Assembly (NCBI GenBank): GCA_049514955.1
Contig: JBEKUO010000128.1
Span: 1-16,410 of the forward strand
Reading direction: 5' to 3'
Length of the DNA: 16,410 nucleotides
Source: Bog-159 sp049514955
GTDB lineage: Bacteria > Acidobacteriota > Terriglobia > Bryobacterales > Bryobacteraceae
Part shown: piece by piece, positions 1 to 6,964 of the stretch
How the letters are laid out: each line of letters starts with the position of its first letter
How positions within the stretch are numbered: position 1 is the stretch's first letter
The notes under the pieces: model-generated
What the model saw: the letters and a program-made list of their open reading frames with translations, nothing else
Told to the model about the DNA's origin: nothing
Databases searched by the model: none
Position numbers and translations under genes: made by a program

Positions 1-183
1 GACGGCCGCTCCCACCTTGCCGGACGTGGTCTGCGTTTCCACGAACGGGCCCAGACCTACAGACAGGCTGAAGACCGTGCCATCGCCGCTGGCCCCGCCA
101 TCGTAGGTTGTGCCGTAGAAGGCCCCATTGGTGGCCTGCACCAGCGCGGCGTTGGGGAATTCGCCGTCCGCGCAGCCGCTTTG
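1..183 (-). pseudogene. GloVer-repeat/IPT protein, internal fragment
   Basis: Read on the minus strand this stretch is open throughout and encodes one GloVer repeat (motifs SGCADGEFPNAALVQATNG and FYGTTYDGGASGDGTVF), then the link to an IPT domain (SVGLGPFV, TSGKVGAAV). It matches the end of the propeller in the gene at 3400-5034 almost block for block. The C-terminal part lies beyond the left edge. On the upstream side the similarity stops abruptly at about 180-184, just after the CGCTTTG that in intact repeats continues into the next blade, and plus-strand TPR coding sequence begins. The gene is therefore cut on its N-terminal side. These proteins are secreted beta-propeller-like proteins of unknown function in Acidobacteria. 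The family call is strong; calling it a pseudogene is inference from the missing upstream part. Confidence 0.75.
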
Positions 184-498
184 TGAAGGCGCTAACGGCA
201 TTGAACCTTGACGATTCGCTCGCGGATGCACACACCTCGCTGGCTTTCGTGGAAATGCATTACGAATGGAAGTTTCGAGAGGCTGAGCGGGGATTCAAGC
301 GCGCCATCGACCTCGACCCCAATTATTCTATCGCCCACCAGTGGTACGTATTCGACCTCGTGGCGATGGGACGGCTGGACGAAGCTGTCGCCGAAATAGA
401 GCGCGCTCGTCAGACCGATCCGTTGTCGGCAATCGTCAATACCGACGCGGCGGAGATCCTATACTTCGATCGCAACTACGACGAGGCCCTCCGGCAGG
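181..498 (+). pseudogene. TPR-domain fragment (regulator-type TPR protein)
   Basis: The plus strand encodes about 105 residues of TPR-like helices: LDDSLADAHTSLAFVEMHYE, AERGFKRAIDLDPNYSIAHQ and LDEAVAEIERARQTDPLSA. This pattern is familiar from acidobacterial proteins with an N-terminal winged-helix or TolB-like part and C-terminal TPRs. Here no N-terminal domain exists: upstream sequence is antisense GloVer coding sequence, with the join near 180-184. At about 497-505, after EALRQA, it passes in frame into an unrelated peptidase fragment. An open frame spans 108-878 with an ATG inside the antisense GloVer piece, but I see no reason to think that start is used. Best read as a truncated remnant. 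TPR identity is well supported; the parent protein type is inference. Confidence 0.65.
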
Positions 499-815
499 CT
501 ATGCCGGTCAGGTTGGTCGTGTTTGGGTCTCAAAAAGAGTACGAGCCATACCGGATCAACGAGTTTGCTACAGCCTATTACCATCAGATTGCCGACCGCG
601 ACTATATCGTGATGAGCCACGGCGGTGCGGATACCTTTCCGATCGCCGTACACGAATACGTCCATCTCCTAGTAAGACATTTTGGCCTCAAGTTACCGCC
701 GTGGCTCAATGAAGGGCTGGCGGAGTTGTACTCCACTCTCAAGCCCATGGGCGGCAAGATCCTGGTCGGCGATTTGATTCCGGGCCGCCAACGTGCGCTG
801 CTCCAGGATAGATGG
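499..815 (+). pseudogene. HExxH zinc-peptidase (peptidase MA-like) fragment
   Basis: About 105 residues resemble the catalytic core of a gluzincin-type peptidase (peptidase MA-like, of the sort found with TPRs in Acidobacteria). The zinc motif HEYVH is at about 649-663, and the downstream PPWLNEGLAELYS carries the NEGLAE glutamate expected as third zinc ligand. Upstream residues MPVRLVVFGSQKEYEPYR fit the same family. The fragment starts in the middle of the family domain and breaks after about residue DRWV (near 815); a short unrelated tail reaches the TAA at 876-878. It lies in frame with the preceding TPR piece. In intact family members the domain continues past this point, so this is probably an inactive remnant although the active-site residues are retained. 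Confidence 0.6.
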
Positions 816-864
816 GTTCTCCTGGCGGTCATATTCACGATAGGCACAGTGAATACCATGCACT

Positions 865-2238
865 CTATTGAACCGTAAAACTCTTCGTGGTGGTGAAAGA
901 ACCGTTAGCCGTCGTGACGCTCACCGGGCCGGTGGTCGCCTCGGCCGGAACAGTAACCCGGACAGAATGAACCGAGGTAACCAGGACGTCGGTTGCCAGC
1001 ACCCCATTGAAGGCGACCGACGTAGCGCCCAGAAGATAGTTCCCCCACAGGGTCACGGTTTGGCTCACTGGGCCGGAAGATGGGTACAATCCCGAGACGA
1101 CTGGCAGGGGTTTGGGCAGCCCAAAGTCGATGCTGAACACGCAACCGATTCCGGGGTAGGCGCCGCCGATCGGCGTGACGCCGTAGAGCTTACCGTCCAT
1201 CCCTTCGACAAGTTGGCAGGGGCATGCGCCTTGCGAGCCATTCGAGGCCAACTGGTAAGCACTTGAAAGCTGCTTGGTCGCCAGATTGTAGCGGAAAATA
1301 GTGTTATAGTCGGTGCTGCCGTAGATATTGCCGTCGGTGGCCTGCATCAGCGTCTCCGGCGCGGACATGCCTGTGGCCGGGAAGCTCGCCAGGGCTGTCA
1401 GCTGCCCAGCAAGGGTGGCCTGGTAGATCTGCCCTCGGTTGTTCGCGCCCCCGCCGTGGAACAAGCCATAGAGGTTGCCGTCGGAGCCGGCAATCAGGGG
1501 CACGGTGCGGCCAGTCGCTGGAAATGTGGGAAAGGTCAGGAGTTGGGAGTAGGCGCCGCCTTGGGTGAACCGGTAGATGAAGCCACCTTGGTTTTGCCAA
1601 TCGCCGTGCTGTTGATTGCCGACTCCGTAAATGTTTCCGTCGGGACCGTAGACAATATTGGTCCCGACTGGATAGCCTTCAGCCGTGGAAAACTGGTGTA
1701 GAATTGTAGTCTTGCCGGCCTCCGTGATCCGTGCGAAACCGTAAACGGGCACGGTCTGGGTGGCCATCGCGACAATGTCGTAAAGTTGATCCTGGGGCAC
1801 GACTATTGTTTCCCATGCGGAACCCCAGGTTCCAGGTAACGAGTATTGCTTCTCATTTTGGCCTGAGGGGCTGAGCGAGAAATAGAAGTAGTAGTTGGCG
1901 GCGACGGTCGACCCGCTCAAAAAGCCTGGGCCGTAAACGACTCCATTGGTGCCCTGGACCAGCACATTCGCAATAGTGCTTGGCGCAAGTGAGTAGATCA
2001 CCTTATAGGTTGCGTTACTGGCAACGGTGACAATCGTGGCACCCCAACTGCCGCCTTCCCTGGCGGTGAGAACGCAGAATACGCCCGGGGAGACTTCGAA
2101 CATCGTTGTCGGGTTTCCCCCAGGAGTTGTCAGCGGCGGGCTGTAGAGAAGCGTGTAAACCGGTGCTTGGCCTGCCGTGCTCGTTGCCGCCCAGACTGAT
2201 GCGAGCAGTAAGGCTAGCGGCAGTGATTTCGTAAACAT
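865..2238 (-). CDS. Secreted GloVer-repeat protein with C-terminal IPT/TIG domain
   Basis: This 457-aa protein begins with a clear signal peptide (MFTKSLPLALLLASVWAATS, likely cleavage near residue 23). The body has degenerate GloVer-type blades: NVLVQGTNGVVYGPG, NIVYGPDGNIYGVG, LIAGSDGNLYGLF, LMQATDGNIYGS and LVEGMDGKLYGV. The last ~85 residues form an IPT/TIG immunoglobulin-like domain (GLYPSSGPVSQTVTLWG, SVAFNGVLATDV) ending in SFTVQ. It appears complete. The ATG lies 3 nt after the TAA of the upstream propeller gene, and I see no strong Shine-Dalgarno of its own, so translational coupling is likely. Its stop overlaps by a few bases the convergent plus-strand remnant. Function is unknown; export and a surface or periplasmic beta-propeller role are inferred from the family. 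The blades are much less regular than in the gene at 3400-5034. Confidence 0.8.
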   Translation of the reverse strand: MFTKSLPLALLLASVWAATSTAGQAPVYTLLYSPPLTTPGGNPTTMFEVSPGVFCVLTAREGGSWGATIVTVASNATYKVIYSLAPSTIANVLVQGTNGVVYGPGFLSGSTVAANYYFYFSLSPSGQNEKQYSLPGTWGSAWETIVVPQDQLYDIVAMATQTVPVYGFARITEAGKTTILHQFSTAEGYPVGTNIVYGPDGNIYGVGNQQHGDWQNQGGFIYRFTQGGAYSQLLTFPTFPATGRTVPLIAGSDGNLYGLFHGGGANNRGQIYQATLAGQLTALASFPATGMSAPETLMQATDGNIYGSTDYNTIFRYNLATKQLSSAYQLASNGSQGACPCQLVEGMDGKLYGVTPIGGAYPGIGCVFSIDFGLPKPLPVVSGLYPSSGPVSQTVTLWGNYLLGATSVAFNGVLATDVLVTSVHSVRVTVPAEATTGPVSVTTANGSFTTTKSFTVQ

Positions 2239-2241
2239 GCT

Positions 2242-2925
2242 TTATTCCGGGCAAGTGCTGAAGACGATGATGCCGCTTTCAATAGCGCCTGTCACTCCGC
2301 CGGCGGTCGGGCAGTTGCTGTAGGTGTTTCCATTCTTGATGGTGCACACCGTTGGGACATAGGCGGCACCGTTTGCCAGCGTCGGCTCGGTGAAAGAGGT
2401 GGCATACCATCCGGTGGCTGGCGCGCTTGAACAGTGCTGGTGGTTATAGCTGTCCCATTCATACGTCAGTTGGGGGCTGGTCGTGCTTATTTGATATGCA
2501 TACAGCGTTCCCCAGATGTAACTGGTGGGTGAAGTCGCCAAGTTCGGTTGCGGCACAATACCCCACAACGTAGCCGCGGTGGTGCCGTTGGCAGCAATAG
2601 CCATCGGGGTGCCCCCCGCTGAGTGCACGTTGGCGGGGGGAAAGTTGAGGAATTGGCCGCAGTTTCCGGAGGTCAGGCACGGATCGAAGGTCGGGATCCC
2701 ATTTCCAGTCGTACCGCTAACAGGAAAGGTGTACGATGTTGTAGGGCTGGTTGCGAATGTCCCTTTATACACCTCCACCGACTCATTGATTGGCCAGACC
2801 ACCAGCAGGTCGTTCCAGAACGCCATCTCGTGTACCTCGTCGCAGGACGTGGTTGTATGTGTCCAGGTGCTGTCGTTGTTTATGGGACAGATACCCTGGT
2901 TAACGCAGGTTCGCCCAGCTAGGCT
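2242..2925 (-). pseudogene. Secreted PQQ/WD40-like beta-propeller protein, 5'-truncated
   Basis: About 228 C-terminal residues of a beta-propeller-like protein, with family-like motifs DEVHEMAFWNDLLVVWPI, WGTLYAYQISTTSPQL and FTEPTLANGAAYVPT. The last resembles the blade end of PQQ/quinoprotein-like propellers. Six cysteines suggest an exported protein. Similarity ends near residue GICPINNDSTW (about 2890-2925); upstream residues in this frame are arginine-rich and look like out-of-frame translation of other genes. No signal peptide or plausible start remains, so the 5' end is lost. The TAA stop is 3 nt before the ATG of the GloVer gene at 2238, so the two were probably an operon. Specific function not recognised. 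Confidence 0.55.
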
Positions 2926-2940
2926 GGCGGAAGCGGAGCT

Positions 2941-3063
2941 GCCATGGATGCCAGCGGCCTGCCCGCCAATTTCGCTTCCACGGCCAACGCCTTGGAGTTG
3001 CTGGCCTTCTCGGCCAACGACGCGCTGCTGGTGGTGGATGACTTTGCCCCCACGGGAGGACCT
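2941..3063 (+). pseudogene. DUF927/primase-helicase-like ATPase fragment
   Basis: A 40-residue plus-strand piece contains GLPANFASTANALELLAF, then LLVVDDFAPTGG. This spacing of 'STANALE...AF...DALLVVDDFAPTG' is what I remember from the Walker B region of DUF927-type ATPases of mobile elements (primase/helicase-like proteins). Both ends are abrupt: antisense propeller coding lies to the left, and to the right the similarity stops just after TGG, before the expected continuation. It has no start, no Walker A and no helicase C-terminus, so it is a non-functional remnant and evidence that a plasmid- or phage-like element once lay here. It is short, so the family call is moderate. Confidence 0.45.
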
Positions 3064-3262
3064 GTGCCTACCGCAAATTCGATCTGCCGCCGAAAGCGGC
3101 TGGCACATAGCGCTTGCCAAACCGGGTGCCCGGGCCACGCTTCGTCGGAACAAGGGAGGAGCACGAGAAGAGATTTTGCGATCGAAGGGCGTGATGTTGT
3201 GTCGGGCAGCAAGAATTGGCGAAGCTGTCCTGGGTAGCAAATTGCGGCGAGGACCGCTAAAT
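3064..3262. other. Unassigned sequence between gene fragments
   Basis: About 200 bp with open frames on both strands but no domain I recognise, no ribosome binding site with a good start, and no hairpin that stands out. It lies between the DUF927-like piece and the putative transposase tail and may hold further unrecognised fragments. Confidence 0.3.
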
Positions 3263-3340
3263 TCAGGCTGCCTGCCGCTCATAGCGGTGGTGAAGACCGC
3301 CAACTTGCGGGATCGCAATGACTGTGGGTCTCGGAAACCT
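3263..3340 (-). mobile_element. Putative transposase/integrase C-terminal tail
   Basis: On the minus strand a frame ending in TGA (3263-3265) encodes PTVIAIPQVGGLHHRYERQAA. A 'VGGLHHRYERxAA' ending is one I associate with integrase-core transposases in acidobacterial genomes; this is from memory and not verified. Upstream in the same frame the sequence quickly stops resembling a transposase (TonB-receptor coding lies in another frame), so only about 25 residues survive. The TniB-like ATPase fragment at 5143-5610 could come from the same kind of element. Confidence 0.3.
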
Positions 3341-3387
3341 TGATCTGATTGATACAGTGGAGGTTGATCTTCTTCCGCCGATTCTCG

Positions 3388-3573
3388 CCCGCCGTCTCAT
3401 TATCGTCGGTGCCCTCGATCATGAAATTGTTGCCCTCCCGCGCCTGGCCGTTCACTTCGGTTTGCAACGAACTGGACGCGTTGAAGAATTGCGAGTGCTG
3501 CTCCTGCACGGGCGCAACCCCCGGCGCGAGGGTCAAAAGGCTTTGGAAGTTGCGTCGCGCTGATCAAGGGAGC
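3388..3573 (-). pseudogene. TonB-dependent receptor (Oar-like) plug-domain fragment
   Basis: The minus strand encodes NFQSLLTLAPGVAPVQEQHS, then LQTEVNGQAREGNNFMIEGT and DDNE. This is the conserved plug-domain stretch of acidobacterial Oar-like TonB-dependent receptors ('LPL.GRNFQSLLTLAPGV ... NGQREQGNNFLLDG'). The preceding residues PLISA, which fit the same conserved block, are in a different frame from NFQSLL, so a one-base indel lies near 3548-3558. The piece begins directly after the IPT domain of the neighbouring GloVer gene (join near 3571-3576) and ends soon after DDNE. No barrel, signal peptide or carboxypeptidase-like domain is present. It is clearly a remnant, and it supplies the 3' end of the GloVer reading frame. 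Confidence 0.65.
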
Positions 3574-5034
3574 GTTAACCTGGAAGGGAACGTTGCTCGA
3601 AAGCGTGGCGCTCGGCGTGACCACTTGGGCGGTTCCGGTGGTCGCGCCGACCGGCACAGTTGTGGTGATTTCGGAGGCGGAGACCACGGTGAAAGTTGCT
3701 GCAGTGCCGTTAAAAGTGACGCTGGTCGAGCCCGTCAGGCCCGTCCCCAGAATCTTGACGGCTGCCCCCACCTTGCCGGAAGTGGGCAATGTCCTCACGA
3801 ACGGGCCTAAGCCTACAGATAATGTGAAGATCGTGCCGTCGCCATAGGCCCCGCCGTACTCTGTTGTCCCGTAGAAAGTTCCGTTGGTGTCCTGAACGAG
3901 CCCTGCGTAGGGGTACTGGCCGTCCGTGCATCCGCTTTGGGCGCAGAAGCTGTAGAGCGTCGTCAGCGTACCGCCTGGGGTCATTTCGAAGACCGTCCCA
4001 TAGCCGTAGGCCCCGCCATACTCGGTTGTCCCGTAGAGGTCGCCGTTCGTGGCCTGAATCAGCCCCGCGTAGGGCCCGCTGCCGTCCGTGCACCCGCTTT
4101 GGGAGCAGAAGCTGTAGAGCGTCCTCAGCGCACCACTTGGGGTGATTTTAAACACTGTGCCGTGGCCGGAGGCCCCGCCAGCGGACGTTGTCCCGTAGAA
4201 GTCCCCGTTGGTGGCCTGGACGAGCCCCGCGTAGGGGTACTGGCCGTCCGTGCACCCGCTTTGGGAGCAGAAGCTGTGTAGCGTCGTCAGCTTGCCCCCC
4301 GTTGTGATTTTGAAGACCGTCCCTACGCCGCTGCTGCCCGACGTTGTCCCGTAGAAGTCCCCATTGGTGGCCTGGATCAGCCCCGCATCGGGGTATTGGC
4401 CGTCCGTGCATCCGCTTTGGGCGCAGAAGCTGTAGAGCGTCGTCAGCTTGCCCCCCGTTGTGATTTTGAAGACCGTGCCAGCGGCGTTGGCCCCGCCTCC
4501 GTCCGTCGTCCCGTAGAAGTTCCCATTGGCGGCCTGGACGAGCCCGGCGTCAGGGAGCCCGCCGTCCGTGCACCCGCTTTGGGAGCAGAAGCTGTAGAGC
4601 GTCCTCAGCGCACCACTTGGGGTGATTTTGAAGACAGTGCCATCATCCTTGGCCCCGCCCCCAAAATATGTTGTCCCGTAGAAGTCGCCGTTCGTGGCCT
4701 GAATCAGCCCCGCGTAGGGCCTGCTGCCGTCCGTGCACCCGCTTTGGGAGCAGAAGCTGTAGAACGTCGTCAGCGTACCACTTGGGGTGATTTTGAAGAC
4801 CGTGCCAGCGGCGTTGGCCCCGCCTAATCCGGTTGTCCCGTAGAGGTCCCCGTTCGTGGCCTGGACCAACGCAGCCACGGGGTTCTCGCCTTCGCCGTCC
4901 GTGCCATCTAAGCTGTGCAGTGTGGTGAAGGTCTGCGCATGCAGGACAATCGCCGTGGTTGCGCTCAGGGCGAAAACAGCGCACGCCCTCTTCCCCCAGC
5001 TCAGTTTGCCTAACGCGTTAACGATTCGTTTCAT
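3400..5034 (-). CDS. Secreted seven-repeat GloVer beta-propeller with IPT domain; 3' end replaced
   Basis: I chose the ATG at 5032-5034 because GGGAG lies 7 nt upstream and a signal peptide follows (MKRIVNALGKLSW... to VLHA-QTF). An in-frame start further upstream at 5085 lacks these. The mature protein has seven GloVer repeats, each with a YGTT core and about 54 residues long (162-bp DNA period), which suggests a seven-bladed beta-propeller. Six linkers carry FC[SA]QSGCTDG, a C-x4-C pair. Then follows an IPT/TIG domain (LPTSGKVGAAVKILG, TSVTFNGTAATFTVV) up to SSNVPFQV. In relatives the protein ends about there. Here the frame continues about 58 residues into a TonB-receptor fragment, partly out of its native frame, and stops at 3400-3402. 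The propeller and IPT look intact, so it may still be made with a foreign tail. Function unknown; exported. Confidence 0.8.
   Translation of the reverse strand: MKRIVNALGKLSWGKRACAVFALSATTAIVLHAQTFTTLHSLDGTDGEGENPVAALVQATNGDLYGTTGLGGANAAGTVFKITPSGTLTTFYSFCSQSGCTDGSRPYAGLIQATNGDFYGTTYFGGGAKDDGTVFKITPSGALRTLYSFCSQSGCTDGGLPDAGLVQAANGNFYGTTDGGGANAAGTVFKITTGGKLTTLYSFCAQSGCTDGQYPDAGLIQATNGDFYGTTSGSSGVGTVFKITTGGKLTTLHSFCSQSGCTDGQYPYAGLVQATNGDFYGTTSAGGASGHGTVFKITPSGALRTLYSFCSQSGCTDGSGPYAGLIQATNGDLYGTTEYGGAYGYGTVFEMTPGGTLTTLYSFCAQSGCTDGQYPYAGLVQDTNGTFYGTTEYGGAYGDGTIFTLSVGLGPFVRTLPTSGKVGAAVKILGTGLTGSTSVTFNGTAATFTVVSASEITTTVPVGATTGTAQVVTPSATLSSNVPFQVNAPLISATQLPKPFDPRAGGCARAGAALAILQRVQFVANRSERPGAGGQQFHDRGHRR
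3577..5000 (-). repeat. In-gene tandem repeats, about 162 bp (GloVer blades)
   Basis: The anchor GTCCGTGCA recurs at 3922, 4084, 4246, 4402, 4564 and 4729, giving periods of 162, 162, 156, 162 and 165 bp, all multiples of three. Copies are very similar at DNA level: about 69 consecutive bases starting at 4081 and at 4561 are identical, three units apart. Non-adjacent copies being this alike suggests recent duplication or gene conversion within the gene. Confidence 0.85.
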
Positions 5035-5041
5035 CGATGCG

Positions 5042-5046
5042 CTCCC
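5042..5046 (-). promoter_or_regulatory. Ribosome binding site for the GloVer gene
   Basis: GGGAG on the minus strand, 7 nt from the ATG at 5034. It decides the start in favour of the codon preceding the signal peptide. Confidence 0.6.
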
Positions 5047-5142
5047 TTTGTGGACGGGGCGGGTTCCCCTTTTCTCGCCTCGCAACCGTGAATTATCTCA
5101 CAATGGTAGAGATACCGGCGCGAAACCTGGAGGCGCACGCCG

Positions 5143-5610
5143 TTAGGTTTGCCCAATGACCAAGCTCTCCCGAGCCGCCTCGACGGCCTCCTTGGTCACT
5201 GCTTGCAGGGCGTTGAATTCGAGAATTCGTTCAATTTGAGTGAGCATACGGTTCAACAGGCGGAAGTTGCCGCCCGTGATTCGGATGATCGCCGCCACTG
5301 TTTCCGCGTCCAACGGCTGCGGTGGAAGACAGACGCCAGGTGGCGCCCAACGCCGGTCCAACAATTCGCGAACCTCCGCGGCGGCCAAAGGCCGAAACTC
5401 GTGGACGAAGCCGATACGGGAGTAGAACTGCGGGTATCGTGCCAGTTTTTTCTCAAGTCCGGGCATGCCAATCAGGATGACCCCAATCTCCCCGGCATCG
5501 AAGATCGCGCGCACCTGTTCGAGGCTCGCGATTCGAAGACGGTCCGCCTCGTCGATCAGAATGAGCGTGGTCGGGTCGATGATTTGCAATTCCTTCTCGG
5601 AGTACTCCCT
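5143..5610 (-). mobile_element. TniB-like transposition AAA ATPase, C-terminal fragment
   Basis: The last ~154 residues of the chimeric reading frame match the C-terminal half of TniB/MuB-type transposition ATPases. Visible are Walker B (LILIDEAD), LEQVRAIFD, the sensor-like GVILIGMPGLEKKLARYP, FYSRIGFVHEFRPL, and TGGNFRLLNRMLTQIERILE with VVEAARE-like helices to a natural C-terminus. Walker A and the N-terminal domain are absent, so it cannot bind ATP normally. Such ATPases work beside a DDE transposase to choose target DNA; no transposase gene remains nearby apart from the possible tail at 3263. The upstream sequence is a secreted protein fused in frame. The family call is strong. Confidence 0.7.
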
Positions 5611-6351
5611 TGCAACGTGACCTTGGCTGGGGTTCTGGAATCGGCCCGGAAAACCAGTCGTATTCGCACAGGATTTTTGCCTGGTGCTCATCATCCCCCG
5701 TGGAGACGCGGAGATCTTCATCGACGTCTCCAAGATCTTGGAAGCGCGGATCGTCAAAACTCGCTCTAGTCCGCCGCCGGCAGGCCCTTCCGACAGGGTT
5801 TGCGAAAATGAGGCTGGCGTGATGTCCTCGAAGACCTCTTGATGGGTTATTTTCTTTCCGTTCTCTTCGCGGTCCTCTCTGTACACCAGCCTGCCGCGCT
5901 CCCACTTGGCTACACTTTTTGAAAGCTGGCAGCCCCGTGGATTGGTGCTGTCGCACCACACGAATCGTAGACCTTGCAAATCCGCATCCCACCAGAACGT
6001 GACGAAACCATAGATTTCGCCCCGAGCATTCTTCTCATGGTATTCCTCGATGACCGAGTAGCCACCCGGGCCCGGTCGCCACACCTCGATACCCTCGCCT
6101 GCTCCGCCATTCGGTGCCTCTTTAGTTGGTGCATACTCGGCCTTGATCGCCCAAGTGCCGAGCATCACATTCTGGATTTCTGGACCAGGCATCTTAAGCT
6201 TCAAAGCTGGCGGCAGGGATAGCTGATTGCCGGATTGATTCGAGAGCAAGCTCGGGGACTTCTTCTCGTCCTGTCCGCGCGCGGCTGAGGCACACATTGC
6301 CCATATAATCGTGATAGTAATCAAGTGATGCAGACCGGGTTTGCGGTACAT
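5143..6351 (-). pseudogene. Chimeric ORF: secreted DUF1579-like domain fused to TniB-like ATPase tail
   Basis: One continuous frame joins two unrelated proteins. From the ATG at 6349-6351 (an in-frame TTG at 6364-6366 is an alternative) it begins MYRKPGLHHLITITIIWAMC with a signal peptide ending near SAARG-QDEK. About 140 residues of a lipocalin-like, DUF1579-type secreted domain follow (MLGTWAIKAEYAP, GIEVWRPGPGGYSVIEEYHE, YGFVTFWWDADLQGLRFVWC, up to VLTIRASKI near 5734). A linker of about 42 residues without recognised similarity (5608-5733) leads into the TniB-like C-terminal half. An exported protein carrying a cytoplasmic transposition ATPase half makes no functional sense, so this is most likely the scar of a rearrangement. 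The secreted half might still fold. The DUF1579 assignment is tentative. Minus-strand TACAAT near 6372-6377 could be a -10 element. Confidence 0.6.
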
Positions 6352-6478
6352 CCTGAGACGGTACAAGGTGAATATTGTACCAGCCTGAGCAAGACTTAGT
6401 TTTAGCTGCTACTCGCCCGCCCTCATCAACGCGCTGAGCAAATTACGCGCCGACCGCGCGAAATCAGAGATTGCCTGA

Positions 6479-6775
6479 TTATTGAACCGTGAAATTCTGA
6501 GCGGTGGTGAAGTTGCCGTTGGCCGTGGTGACTGTCACGGGCCCCGTGGTCGCGCCGGCGGGCACGGTGACCAGAATGGACTGGACCGAGGTGGAGACGG
6601 CGCTGACGGCGGGCGTACCGTTGAAGGCGACGGAGGTCGCGCCGAGCAGGTAGTTGCCCCACAGGATGACCTTTCGGCCGACCGCGCCTGACGGGGGGAA
6701 TATCCCGGAGACCAGCGGCAGGGGCTTGGGCAGGCCGAGATCGAGACTGAAGACAATGCCGAGGCCGGTTGGGCC
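6479..6775 (-). pseudogene. IPT/TIG domain, C-terminal fragment of a GloVer-type protein
   Basis: A minus-strand frame ending at TAA (6479-6481) encodes VFSLDLGLPKPLPLVSGIFP, then WGNYLLGATSVAFNG and TTANGNFTTAQNFTVQ. It is a clear paralogue of the end of the gene at 865-2238 (FSIDFGLPKPLPVVSG ... TTKSFTVQ). Its frame has a stop just upstream of GPTGLGIVF (near 6780), so there is no start and no propeller: only the terminal IPT domain and its linker remain. The 110 bp between it and the ORF beginning at 6351 hold no recognisable gene. Confidence 0.7.
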
Positions 6776-6779
6776 GGAT

Positions 6780-6915
6780 TTGAGACACTACCGTTATATA
6801 CATCCAGGCTTTCATATTCTTCTCCTTGATCGTTTCTGAAAAATGGTGATTCAGGCCTGCCCGGAACCGAATCGCCGTTAAGAACTTGCACCAACTTCAC
6901 ACGCGGAGCGGACAT
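6780..6915 (-). other. Unrecognised protein-like fragment
   Basis: A minus-strand frame from ATG at 6915 reads MSAPRVKLVQVLNGDSVPGR and continues SPFFRNDQGEEYESLDVYNG before it runs out of frame into the IPT fragment near 6778. The composition (balanced charge, aromatic residues, less arginine than shadow frames) suggests a true coding remnant, but I do not recognise the family. Confidence 0.25.
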
Positions 6916-6964
6916 GGGGAAACCGATACGCGTCCAGCCCAGCGAGAACAGCCACGTGGCCCGG

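Noticed and set aside
108..878. A genuine 256-aa TPR-peptidase protein
   Set aside because: Its N-terminal part is antisense GloVer coding sequence and both domains are incomplete, so an intact gene is unlikely.
3922..4740. CRISPR-like or intergenic tandem repeat
   Set aside because: The 162-bp periodicity is codon-phased and encodes GloVer blades in an open secreted-protein gene.
3710..4827. Arginine-rich ORFs in other frames of the GloVer gene
   Set aside because: They are shadows of the repeated coding sequence: their periodicity copies the 162-bp unit and none has a plausible start.
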